From positions 1,550,001 through 1,614,000 of the forward strand of contig NZ_MTZV01000006.1 of NCBI RefSeq assembly GCF_002362315.1: a stretch of 64,000 nucleotides of DNA. Reading direction: 5' to 3'. Position 1 is the first letter of the stretch. The number at the start of each line of letters is the position of its first letter. Shown one piece after another: positions 43,272 to 51,448 of this stretch. The DNA is from Paraburkholderia acidicola (lineage in GTDB: Bacteria; Pseudomonadota; Gammaproteobacteria; Burkholderiales; Burkholderiaceae). Below the pieces are notes generated by a model. It saw nothing but the letters and a program-made list of their open reading frames with translations. It made no database searches and had not been told where the DNA came from. The position numbers and the translations under genes were made by a program.

Positions 43272-44097
43272 TCATCCAGCAGGCCGCGGTAAAACGCACG
43301 TCCGCTCCGTGCACATAAGGATCGAAAGCGCGGCGGACAACGTCGACAACCTGCTTGCGAGTTTGCTCGTCCGCATCCTGCAGGACCAGGCCAACGGGGC
43401 CCAGCGTGCTGAAGTAATCGACCAACGCGCTCTCGGGCAACGTGCAATCGACATCGACCGGCCGGATCTCAATCGCGGCCCAACCACTTGCTTCGAGAAT
43501 CGATGCAACGCGGTGCTGGTCCGCGAACGCGAACTGCCCCGGCGCACCAGGGCGACGAGCGGGAAGGTTCGGCAATAGCGGCGCCGCGGCGCGCTCAGCT
43601 GTCGTCATGAACGGATTGTCCGCGGCACCGCGCCAGGCGATGCAGTGAAGTCGCGCGTCATCGGTTGCCGCGCGTCGCAGGTTCGTGAAGGCAATGACTG
43701 GGTCGTCGAAGAACATCACGCCGAAGCGCGACATGATCGTGTCGAAGCTGGCGGGATCGAAGGTGTGGCGCTGCACGTCGGCGCGAATGAAGCTTGCTTG
43801 CGTTGCTTCCCGTTGGGCGCGCGCCCGGGCGGCTGCGATCATCGGCTCCGAGATGTCGGCACCCGTGCACTGAGCTTTCGTACCGAGCAATCGCGCGACC
43901 GCGAGCGTGGTGCCGCCCGTCCCGCAACCGACGTCGAGTACCCGCCGCCCCGCTTCTGCACATACCGCGTCAACGAGCAGGTGTTCGAACGGTTTGAGCA
44001 TCTGGTCGAGCAACCCTTGCGCGTTGACCCAGGCGCATCCGGCGCGGCCGTTCCAGAACGCCGTCTGCTGGTTATCGGTGTGAGGTGTGTCGCTCAT
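43240..44097 (-). CDS. Class I SAM-dependent methyltransferase
   Basis: A 285-residue methyltransferase. Motif I VLDVGCGTGG (near residue 54) binds the Ado-Met amino acid part, GADISEPM is the acidic motif after strand 2, and FDTIMSRFGVMFFDD is the motif IV region near 120. The N-terminus NQQTAFWNGRAGCAWVNAQG is typical of a group of small-molecule methyltransferases. It overlaps the convergent LysR gene by 32 bp. It is monocistronic. Substrate unknown. Confidence 0.88.
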   Translation of the reverse strand: MSDTPHTDNQQTAFWNGRAGCAWVNAQGLLDQMLKPFEHLLVDAVCAEAGRRVLDVGCGTGGTTLAVARLLGTKAQCTGADISEPMIAAARARAQREATQASFIRADVQRHTFDPASFDTIMSRFGVMFFDDPVIAFTNLRRAATDDARLHCIAWRGAADNPFMTTAERAAAPLLPNLPARRPGAPGQFAFADQHRVASILEASGWAAIEIRPVDVDCTLPESALVDYFSTLGPVGLVLQDADEQTRKQVVDVVRRAFDPYVHGADVRFTAACWMISASAANPPR

Positions 44098-44199
44098 GAT
44101 CGGTTTCCTCGCTGGGCCTCAAGAGGCGGAAACCAGACTGTGCCGGTTCAAGTCGACTTGAAGTCAAGGGGTAAAAACCAAACCGGAAGCAGCCGCTCT

Positions 44200-45066
44200 T
44201 CAGGCCTCACCCCCCGCCGGCTCCGCTTCATGCCCAAGCCGCGCCTTCGCATGCCGCATCTTCTCCAGCGTCTTCGGCCCAAGCCGCAGCGCAACGCCAA
44301 TTGCAAGCGCATCCATAATGCACAGATGCACAAGCCGCGATACACCCGGCGTATTTGGATCGATCGGGCTCGGCACGCGCAGCAGCAGCGGAATATCGAC
44401 GAGCCACGCGAGCCGCGAACCGACGTTGGTCAGCGCAATCGTCGTTGCGCCGCGCTCTTTGGCGATCTGGATGCTTTCGTTCACTTCGACACTGCGCCCC
44501 GCGTGCGAAATCGCGAACGCCACGTCACCCGGTTCCATCAGCCCCGCGTAAAGGCGCTGCAGATGACTGTCGCTAAACGCACTCGCCGCGATATCGAGGC
44601 GCAAAAAACGCAGCGCGGCATCCTGCGCGACCAGCCCGGAACCCGAGCCAACGCCGAAGAAAAACACGCGCCGCGCATGCGAGAGCGCTGTAATCGCGGC
44701 ATCGACGGCGACCGGATCAAGCTCGCTGCGTGCATGCGTAATGCCGTCGACAGCCGCCTCGCCCACCTTGTCGAGCAGCGTCTGGGTATCGTCGTCGCGT
44801 GCAACCGCCGTCGACGCATACGGCATCCCACCCGCCACGCTCTGCGCGAGCTGCATCTTGAAGTCGCGCAAACCGTGCGCACCGATCGCACGGCAGAAGC
44901 GCGTCACCGACGGCTCGGACACGTCGGCACGCTGCGCCAGTTCGGTGATGCTTGCGCGCATCGCGAAGTCGACGTCGGACAGCACCATGTCGGCGACCTT
45001 GCGCTCGGCAGGCCGCAACGACGTCAGTGCGCCGCGGATGTGGGGAATCAGATTCGGTGCGGACAC
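44200..45066 (-). CDS. RpiR/HexR-type transcriptional regulator
   Basis: A 288-residue MurR/RpiR regulator. The N-terminal HTH_6 domain (about 1-77, ITELAQRADVSEPSVTRFCR) is followed by a SIS sugar-phosphate-binding domain (about 120-260, GVGSGSGLVAQDAALRF). The start is GTG at 45064-45066, with AAGGA eight bases upstream. It is the third gene of a minus-strand operon with an ABC ATPase and an SDR. It very likely controls the sugar transport genes on both sides of the divergent promoter and senses a phosphorylated sugar or derivative. Confidence 0.9.
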   Translation of the reverse strand: MSAPNLIPHIRGALTSLRPAERKVADMVLSDVDFAMRASITELAQRADVSEPSVTRFCRAIGAHGLRDFKMQLAQSVAGGMPYASTAVARDDDTQTLLDKVGEAAVDGITHARSELDPVAVDAAITALSHARRVFFFGVGSGSGLVAQDAALRFLRLDIAASAFSDSHLQRLYAGLMEPGDVAFAISHAGRSVEVNESIQIAKERGATTIALTNVGSRLAWLVDIPLLLRVPSPIDPNTPGVSRLVHLCIMDALAIGVALRLGPKTLEKMRHAKARLGHEAEPAGGEA

Positions 45067-45132
45067 CCCTGCGTTCCTTATGGGTTGAGGTCTGGAATCC
45101 GCGCGCCGGTCACGGCTTCGACCACGGCGGCG

Positions 45133-46221
45133 TCAGGCGATTCTGCGTCCGCTCTCCGTATCGAACAGATGAAGATTTCCGGCGGGCAGGCCCAGTGTCA
45201 CGCGTTGCCCAGGCTCGAACGCCGAGCGCAGACGGCTGGTGACACACCACGTATTGCCGCCGATTTTCCCGTACAGATGCGTTTCCGCACCGGTCGGCTC
45301 GACGACCTCGATGTCCATCGCCACAGCAGCTACGCCGGCCGAGCCCTGGTTCGCAAGAGTAATGTCGACGTGTTCGGGCCGCACGCCGAGCGTGCATTTC
45401 GTGCCCACCGGTGCGCCCGCTCCGGGCAAGCCGATCTCCGCGCCGTCGCCGAGTTTCAATACTGGACCTTGTGCACCGGATGCCACGACGCCTTCAGCGA
45501 AATTCATCGAAGGCGAGCCGAGAAAACTCGCAACGAACAGGTTCGCGGGTCGATCATAAAGATCAAGCGGTCGGCCAACCTGCTCGATGCGGCCAGCGTT
45601 CATCACGACGATGCGATCGGCCATCGTCATCGCTTCGATCTGGTCGTGCGTCACGTAGATGATCGTGTTCTTCAACCGCTGATGCAGTGCCTTGATTTCC
45701 GTGCGCATCTGCACGCGCAGTTTCGCGTCGAGATTCGACAGCGGCTCGTCGAACAGAAACAGCGACGGTTCGCGCACCACCGCGCGCCCCATCGCGACCC
45801 GCTGCCGCTGGCCGCCCGATAAAGCACGCGGCAGACGGTCCAGATAGCCGCTCAGGTTCAGCATCTTCGCCGCGGCCTCGATGCGCGGCTTGAAACTCGT
45901 CGGCGATTCCTTGCGGATGCGCGGGCCGAACGCGATGTTCTCGTACACCGACAGATGCGGATACAGCGCGTAGCTTTGAAACACCATCGAGATGTTGCGC
46001 TGCTGCGGCGGCAGGCTATTCGAACGCGTGCCGCCGATCAACAGATCGCCGCCGCTGATCTCTTCGAGCCCGGCCACCATCCGCATCAACGTGCTCTTGC
46101 CGCATCCTGATGGGCCGACCAGCACGACGAATTCGCCGTCATCGATCGCGAGGTCGATGCCGTGCACGACCTGGGTCTCGCCATAGCGCTTGAAGATGCC
46201 GCTCAGTTGCACTGCTGCCAT
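45133..46221 (-). CDS. Sugar ABC transporter ATP-binding protein (MalK/UgpC type)
   Basis: A 362-residue importer ATPase: Walker A GPSGCGKST near residues 37-45, Q-loop, signature LSGGQRQR near 135, Walker B LFLFDEPLSNLD near 158 and the C-terminal MalK-like TOBE/OB regulatory domain (about 240-360). Its partner permeases and binding protein are encoded on the plus strand at 47318-50455, across a divergent promoter, so the transporter is split over two operons. It lies between an SDR and an RpiR gene. Confidence 0.93.
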   Translation of the reverse strand: MAAVQLSGIFKRYGETQVVHGIDLAIDDGEFVVLVGPSGCGKSTLMRMVAGLEEISGGDLLIGGTRSNSLPPQQRNISMVFQSYALYPHLSVYENIAFGPRIRKESPTSFKPRIEAAAKMLNLSGYLDRLPRALSGGQRQRVAMGRAVVREPSLFLFDEPLSNLDAKLRVQMRTEIKALHQRLKNTIIYVTHDQIEAMTMADRIVVMNAGRIEQVGRPLDLYDRPANLFVASFLGSPSMNFAEGVVASGAQGPVLKLGDGAEIGLPGAGAPVGTKCTLGVRPEHVDITLANQGSAGVAAVAMDIEVVEPTGAETHLYGKIGGNTWCVTSRLRSAFEPGQRVTLGLPAGNLHLFDTESGRRIA

Positions 46222-46269
46222 GCTGTCCTCATTACGGTTCTTGCATCGAACGCGGTGTGTTCACCGGGC

Positions 46270-47043
46270 TCAGATCGATTCGAGCGTCAGTTCCTCGGCC
46301 ATCGGCCGGTTGCCCGCCATCAGGCCACCGTCGACGGGCAGCGCCACGCCGGTAATCACCCGCGCCTGCGGCGAAGCGAGGAACAGTACGGCGTCGGCGA
46401 TATCGTCCGGGGTCGCGAAGTCGCCCAGCGGATACCACTTCTTCAGGTCCTCGAAAACCTGCGGATGCTTGTCGACACGCGCCTGCCACGCCCTCGTTTT
46501 CACCGTGCCCGGGCAAACGATGTTCGCGCGAATACCGTAGCGACCCAGTTCGATAGCGAGCGCCTTCGTGTAACTGATGAGCCCGGCCTTCGCCGCGCTG
46601 TACGCCGGGTGGCCGAGCGCCGCCATACCGTTCACCGAGCCGATCAGCACCAGCGCGCCGCGCTGCCGCTCGATCATCGACTTGCGCACCGACTCGACGA
46701 CGTAATACGTGCCGTTCAGGTTCAGGTTGATGTCGCGCTGCCAGCTTGCGGCGTCGGTGGTCGCGAGGGTGGGTCGCTGCGCGCCGCCTGCGTTCGCGAC
46801 CAGTACGTCGACCGGACCGCGCACCGCGACCGCCTCGGCCACTGCGGCCTGCACCGCCGCCGCGTCGCCGATGTCGACCGCAACCGGCGTGACGTGCTCG
46901 GCGCCCAACGTCGCCGTGAGTTCGCCGAGCGCCGCGGCGTCGATATCGAGCGCCAGCACCGTGTCGCCTTCCGCCACAAAACGCTTGCACAACACGCTGC
47001 CGATCCCGCCGCTTGCTCCCGTTACCAGTACGACACGCTTCAT
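46270..47043 (-). CDS. SDR-family dehydrogenase of the sugar/polyol operon
   Basis: A 257-residue short-chain dehydrogenase: TGASGGIG at residues 8-15, NAGG near 84, catalytic Ser in IGSVNG, and the YSAAK pair near 151-155. The start at 47043 (MKRVVLV) is supported by GAGG ten bases upstream; the longer frame adds a poor N-terminus. It is the first gene of the minus-strand operon with the transporter ATPase and RpiR regulator. It probably oxidises the imported sugar, polyol or sugar acid. Confidence 0.9.
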   Translation of the reverse strand: MKRVVLVTGASGGIGSVLCKRFVAEGDTVLALDIDAAALGELTATLGAEHVTPVAVDIGDAAAVQAAVAEAVAVRGPVDVLVANAGGAQRPTLATTDAASWQRDINLNLNGTYYVVESVRKSMIERQRGALVLIGSVNGMAALGHPAYSAAKAGLISYTKALAIELGRYGIRANIVCPGTVKTRAWQARVDKHPQVFEDLKKWYPLGDFATPDDIADAVLFLASPQARVITGVALPVDGGLMAGNRPMAEELTLESI

Positions 47044-47216
47044 GTCCGTCCTCGTCAAATTACCCGTCAAGCTTGTAAATTTCCAACATATGGGTTAGCG
47101 GGCGGTGCGCGGGTGCAACCGCCCCAGTCCGCCACTCCAGCCTTGCAGCGCACAAAATCCCCCTGCTTTTACAGTATCTTATGGCAGAAACGGGTTTGAG
47201 AAAAAATATCGACAAC

Positions 47217-47257
47217 CCTACGTGACAAGCTTTTTTTCGTCATGTAGGATTTTTACA
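47217..47257. promoter_or_regulatory. Candidate RpiR operator in the divergent sugar region
   Basis: Inverted repeat CCTACGTGAC (47217-47226), 12-base spacer rich in T, GTCATGTAGG (47239-47248), one mismatch in ten. The right arm runs into TGTA-N7-TACA (47243-47257), which resembles HexR/RpiR-type sites. It lies 61 bp before the binding-protein ATG and 174 bp before the SDR start. It could control both operons. Confidence 0.6.
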
Positions 47258-47317
47258 AACAACAATTCCAACCCAGCGGCCGGTTGCCGGGCGCAGACCA
47301 CCCCAAGGAGAGTCGAA

Positions 47318-48550
47318 ATGTCGTTGCATGCACGTGCTTCCCTCGTGCTCGGCAGAATTGCCGTAGCACTTGCATTTGCAGGTATCGCCCATGCGGCGCA
47401 GGCCGACACGGTCCGCGTCACCGTCGCCCACTACAGCGATGCGACGGCGCCGTACTTCGAAAAGATCGCCCGTAACTTCGAAAAAGCGAATCCCGGCACC
47501 ACGATCAAGATCGAGGACGTGAACTGGGACACGCTGCAGCAGAAGCTGCAAACGGACATCTCGGGCGGCGCCAACGCCGATCTGGCGATCGTCGGTACCC
47601 GCTGGCTGCTCGATTTCGTGAAGGACGACGTGGCTGAGCCGCTCGACGGCTATATGGACCCGACCTTCAAGGCGCGCTTCATCGGTCCGTTCCTGGCCCC
47701 GGGTGAAATCAACGGCAAGGTGTACGGCCTGCCCATCGCTGCCTCGGCCCGCGCGCTGTACTACAACAAGGATCTGCTGGCCAAGGCCGGCTTCCCCGAT
47801 GGTCCGAAGACCTGGGACGACGTGATCACTGCGTCGAAGAAACTGAAGGCACTGGGCATCGCCGGGTTCGGGCTGCAGGGCAAGGAAATCGAAACCGACG
47901 TCTACTGGTACTACGCGCTGTGGACCAACGGCGGCGACGTGGTCGGCAAGGACGGCAAGGCTGCGTTCAATTCGCCAGCTGGCGTGAAGGCGGCGACGCT
48001 GTACAAGACGCTGATCGACGACGGTTTGACGCAACCTGGTGTGACCGGCTACAGCCGCGAGGACGTGCAGAATCTGTTCAAGCAGGGCCGTGTCGCGATG
48101 GTGATCTCGGCACCGTTCCTCGCCAAGCAGATCAAGAAGGAAGCACCTAACCTCAAGTACGGCATCGATCCGATTCCGATGGGCACGACGCACGCCACCT
48201 ACGCGGTGACGGATTCGATCGTGATGTTCAAGAACTCGAAGGTGAAGAAGAGCGCGTGGAAGTTCCTCGACTATCTGTTCACGAAGGAACCGCGCGTCGA
48301 GTTCACGAGCACCGAAGGCTTCCTGCCTACGACGAAAGCTGAAGCCACCGACCCGGCGTTCAACGATCCCGACACGAAGGCTTTCGTCGCACTGCTGCCG
48401 ACCGCGAAATTCGCCCCGACCATCACCGGCTGGGAAGATACCGCGAAGGCTGTCTCGAACGCGATGCAGTCGGTCTACCTGGGCAAGGCGAAGCCGGCCG
48501 ATGCATTGAATGGCGCAGCTACGGAGGCTAACAAGGCACTCGGCCACTAA
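47318..48550 (+). CDS. Sugar ABC transporter substrate-binding protein
   Basis: A 410-residue periplasmic binding protein of the MalE-like type II fold. The signal peptide (MSLHARASLVLGRIAVALAF) cleaves near AQA/DT at about residue 30. Typical motifs include YGLPIAASARALYYNKDLL and KAGFPDGPKTWDDV. A strong AAGGAG precedes the ATG. It is first in the plus-strand operon with two permeases, and a hairpin after its stop probably keeps its mRNA more abundant than theirs. Ligand is likely a sugar or polyol. Confidence 0.92.
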   Translation: MSLHARASLVLGRIAVALAFAGIAHAAQADTVRVTVAHYSDATAPYFEKIARNFEKANPGTTIKIEDVNWDTLQQKLQTDISGGANADLAIVGTRWLLDFVKDDVAEPLDGYMDPTFKARFIGPFLAPGEINGKVYGLPIAASARALYYNKDLLAKAGFPDGPKTWDDVITASKKLKALGIAGFGLQGKEIETDVYWYYALWTNGGDVVGKDGKAAFNSPAGVKAATLYKTLIDDGLTQPGVTGYSREDVQNLFKQGRVAMVISAPFLAKQIKKEAPNLKYGIDPIPMGTTHATYAVTDSIVMFKNSKVKKSAWKFLDYLFTKEPRVEFTSTEGFLPTTKAEATDPAFNDPDTKAFVALLPTAKFAPTITGWEDTAKAVSNAMQSVYLGKAKPADALNGAATEANKALGH

Positions 48551-48578
48551 GACGTTCCGCGTAGTCGCTGCGCGTGAG

Positions 48579-48595
48579 CCACCGCTGTTCGGTGG
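48579..48595 (+). other. Intercistronic hairpin after the binding-protein gene
   Basis: CCACCG-CTGTT-CGGTGG, 29 bp after the stop codon, with no U tract. Similar stems between binding-protein and permease genes (as in malE-malF) protect the upstream mRNA from 3' decay. This role is inferred from position. Confidence 0.5.
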
Positions 48596-48701
48596 TTACG
48601 CCCAGTGACCACGATAGCGACATTCGCAACACAGCACCCCGCCCTTCCCGTCGCGCCGACCCATGTTTCACCGGGCCGGCGCTTCCTACGATCGAGCACG
48701 C

Positions 48702-49613
48702 ATGAGCCGTCCCCGCAGTACGCCCAGCCGTTCCATCACGCAGCGCCTGTCGGCGCCCTGGTTGCTGATCGCGCCGAGTCTGATTCTCGCGCTCTTTATC
48801 ATCAGCTATCCGATCTACAACATCGTGTTCCAGTCGCTGCACGAGGTATCGCGCTTCGGTGCGATTCGCGGTTTCAGCGGGCTGCAGAATTTCTACAGCG
48901 TGTTCTCCGATCCGGTGTTCGCCGATGCGGCACGGCGCACGATCGTCTGGACCGCGTGTGTGGTCGGCGGCACGGTGCTGGTTTCGGTGCCGGTCGCGCT
49001 GGTGCTCAATCAGGATTTTTATGGCCGCGGTGTCGCGCGGACCATCGTGATGCTGCCGTGGTCGGTGTCACTGACGATGACCGCCGTGGTCTGGCGCTGG
49101 GCGTTCAACGACGACTACGGCATGGTCAACGTTACGCTGCAGCGGTTGGGATTGATCGGCGGACCGATTCACTGGCTTGCTACACCCGAATTTGCTTTTC
49201 CCGTCGAGATCGCCGTCGGCATTCTCGTATCGATACCGTTCACGGTAACGATCCTGCTGGGCGGATTGTCGTCAGTACCAGGCGATATCTACGAAGCGGC
49301 GCGCATGGATGGCGCGAGCGCATGGCAGCAGTTCCGCAAACTGACGATGCCGCTGCTGCGGCCGTTCATCAACATGGCGATCCTGCTGAACGTGATCTAC
49401 GTGTTCAATTCGTTTCCGATCATCTGGGTGATGACGCAAGGCGGCCCGGACAACGGCACGCATATCCTCGTCACCTATCTGTACGAACTCGGCTTCCGGC
49501 TCGGCCGGCCTGGCGAGGCAGCCGCCGTATCGCTGATCATGCTGGTCATGCTATTCGCGTTTTCGATGGTGTATCTGCGCATGCTGCCGCAAAAAGAAGG
49601 GGACGCCGCATGA
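48702..49613 (+). CDS. Sugar ABC transporter permease (MalF-like)
   Basis: A 303-residue inner-membrane permease with six hydrophobic segments and the EAA loop EAARMDGASAWQQFRKLTMP near residue 199, which docks on the ATPase. The ATG at 48702 (MSRPRSTPSR) begins the conserved part; an upstream in-frame ATG at 48663 adds 13 residues. It pairs with the next permease, and its stop overlaps that gene's ATG (ATGA). Confidence 0.9.
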   Translation: MSRPRSTPSRSITQRLSAPWLLIAPSLILALFIISYPIYNIVFQSLHEVSRFGAIRGFSGLQNFYSVFSDPVFADAARRTIVWTACVVGGTVLVSVPVALVLNQDFYGRGVARTIVMLPWSVSLTMTAVVWRWAFNDDYGMVNVTLQRLGLIGGPIHWLATPEFAFPVEIAVGILVSIPFTVTILLGGLSSVPGDIYEAARMDGASAWQQFRKLTMPLLRPFINMAILLNVIYVFNSFPIIWVMTQGGPDNGTHILVTYLYELGFRLGRPGEAAAVSLIMLVMLFAFSMVYLRMLPQKEGDAA

Positions 49614-50455
49614 GCCTGAAAATGAAACGCACACTGTGGTGCTGGCTCGCGCTGGCACCGCTCGTCGTGCTCGTGCTGTTTCCGTTTGCGGTGATGCTGT
49701 TCACTGCCTTGAAACCCGCCGATGAAGTGTTCGTCTATCCGGCGCGCTGGCTGCCGGTGCACTGGCACTGGCAGAATTTCGCCGACATGTGGGTCGCAGC
49801 GAATTTCGGCATCGCGCTGCGCAACAGCGCGGTGATCAGCGTGCTGTCGACATCGCTGGCACTCGCCGTAAGTCTGCCCGCCGCGTATGCGCTCGCGCGT
49901 TTCCCGTTTAGCGGGCGCAGTGCTTACCGGCAGTTCCTGCTCGTCACGCAGATGCTGTCACCGATCCTGCTGGTGGTCGGCCTGTTCCGGCTCGCCGCGA
50001 TGATCCCGTACGGCGATGGCAACCTGGTCGATTCGAAGATCGGTGTGATCGTCTCGTACGCAGCGTTCAACATTGCGTTCGCAGTGTGGATGCTGTCGTC
50101 GTATTTCCAGACTGTGCCGCGCGATCTCGAAGAAGCGGCGTGGCTTGAAGGATGCGGTCGTACGCGTGCGGTGTTCAAGGTGTTCTTGCCACTTGCAGTG
50201 CCGGCGATCGTCGTGACCGCGATCTTCACGTTCATCAATGCGTGGAACGAGTTCGCCGTGGTGTACACGCTGATCCGTTCGCCGGAGAACAAGACGCTTA
50301 CCGTCCAGGTGACCGATATGGTGGCGGGGAAATATACGGTGGAGTGGCACCTCGTGATGGCCGCCACGCTGTGCGCGACGTTGCCGGTTTCGGTTGTGTT
50401 CGCGTGGTTGCAGCGATATATGGTGAAGGGGCTGGCGTTGGGGGCGGTGAAGTGA
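49610..50455 (+). CDS. Sugar ABC transporter permease (MalG-like)
   Basis: A 281-residue permease with six membrane segments and the EAA loop EEAAWLEGCGRTRAVFKVFL near residue 175. The ATGA overlap with the preceding permease gives coupled translation and equal amounts of the two membrane subunits. It ends the plus-strand operon, with only three bases to the stop of a convergent small gene. Confidence 0.9.
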   Translation: MSLKMKRTLWCWLALAPLVVLVLFPFAVMLFTALKPADEVFVYPARWLPVHWHWQNFADMWVAANFGIALRNSAVISVLSTSLALAVSLPAAYALARFPFSGRSAYRQFLLVTQMLSPILLVVGLFRLAAMIPYGDGNLVDSKIGVIVSYAAFNIAFAVWMLSSYFQTVPRDLEEAAWLEGCGRTRAVFKVFLPLAVPAIVVTAIFTFINAWNEFAVVYTLIRSPENKTLTVQVTDMVAGKYTVEWHLVMAATLCATLPVSVVFAWLQRYMVKGLALGAVK

Positions 50456-50458
50456 GCA

Positions 50459-50710
50459 TTACCGCTCCTTCCTCTGCGCCTCCACCGTAACGATCCAGCA
50501 GATCACCGCACCCGCAGCCCAGGCGCACGCGAACATCAATTCGACATCCAGCAGGCTTTGAAAATTTTCCGCGTTTTCGAAACTGCATGTCTTGTGCGTC
50601 TGGAACTGGATGCACCCCGCCTGCATGTCCTGAAAGACCGCAAACAGTTTATACAGACCCCATGCCGTGAATGTCAGGGCAAGGAGAGCGAGCTTCTTCG
50701 ATTTTTTCAT
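50459..50710 (-). CDS. Small membrane protein, unknown function
   Basis: An 83-residue protein starting MKKSKKLALLALTFTAWGLY at 50710. It has two hydrophobic segments (about residues 7-25 and 57-75) and two Cys near 34 and 43 in the loop (QAGCIQFQTHKTCSF), which would face the periplasm if both ends are cytosolic. The basic N-terminus and two-helix pattern suggest an inner-membrane protein. Family not recognised. The gene lies tail to tail with the permease gene. Confidence 0.6.
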   Translation of the reverse strand: MKKSKKLALLALTFTAWGLYKLFAVFQDMQAGCIQFQTHKTCSFENAENFQSLLDVELMFACAWAAGAVICWIVTVEAQRKER

Positions 50711-50764
50711 CGCACGTTCCGTAGGTCTGGTCCAGCAAGATAACACTCCGCCGTGTCGAAGCGC

Positions 50765-51298
50765 TCACGCGCGGTCGAACTTCAACTGGCCAGGAATCGC
50801 GTACACGACGGATTTGTACTTCGGTGTCTCGCGACTCTCCACGACAACCCCGCCGAGTGATTCCGCAATGCGTCGGCTCGGGTAGTTGTCTTCGGCCACC
50901 GGATAGACAAAGCTCGCGGTACGCAATGTCCGGCTTGCCCATTGCGCCACGAGCGTCACCGCTTCACAGCCGAAGGCTTCCTTATGACGATCTTCGCGAA
51001 TCCAGACGCCCAGTTCCGGGCTGACATCGCGCAGGCGATGAAGTCCGACCAGTCCAAGGAATCCTCCGTCGTCGCGATGACGGATGGCGAAAACCACCTC
51101 GGTGCCTTCATCGATTGATTGCAACCATGCCTGCCAGACACGCTCGAATTCCTCACGGCTAGCGGGCGGATCCCATGCCATGAAACGCGTCAGCGAGGGC
51201 GTGATGCACTGAAACGCCGGATCGGCATCGGTGGCCGAGAATGGTCTGATCGAAAGCCGCGGGGACTCGATGTGGATTTCGTGCAGGTGCGGCACCAT
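50765..51298 (-). CDS. GNAT N-acetyltransferase (RimJ/RimL type)
   Basis: A 177-residue acetyltransferase with the RimJ-like pattern: ESPRLSIRPFSATDADPAF at the start, LGVWIREDRHKEAFGCEAV forming the acetyl-CoA-binding strand and loop near 92-110, and YPVAEDNYPSRRIAESLGG near 134-152. It acetylates an amino group of a protein, peptide or small molecule; target unknown. The ATG at 51298 is in a weak ribosome-site context. The 150 bp to its right hold no gene. Confidence 0.87.
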   Translation of the reverse strand: MVPHLHEIHIESPRLSIRPFSATDADPAFQCITPSLTRFMAWDPPASREEFERVWQAWLQSIDEGTEVVFAIRHRDDGGFLGLVGLHRLRDVSPELGVWIREDRHKEAFGCEAVTLVAQWASRTLRTASFVYPVAEDNYPSRRIAESLGGVVVESRETPKYKSVVYAIPGQLKFDRA

Positions 51299-51448
51299 CT
51301 TTTGTTCCTCGATCTATTTGAAGGTCACTGGCAGTGCGGTCTGCACGAAGGCGATCCGCACTGTCAGCTAACCAACCCCTGGCATATTCCCGCTGTTCAA
51401 AGCCGAACGATAGACAGGGCAAACTCCAGGGCTACGCTCGTTCAGGTT

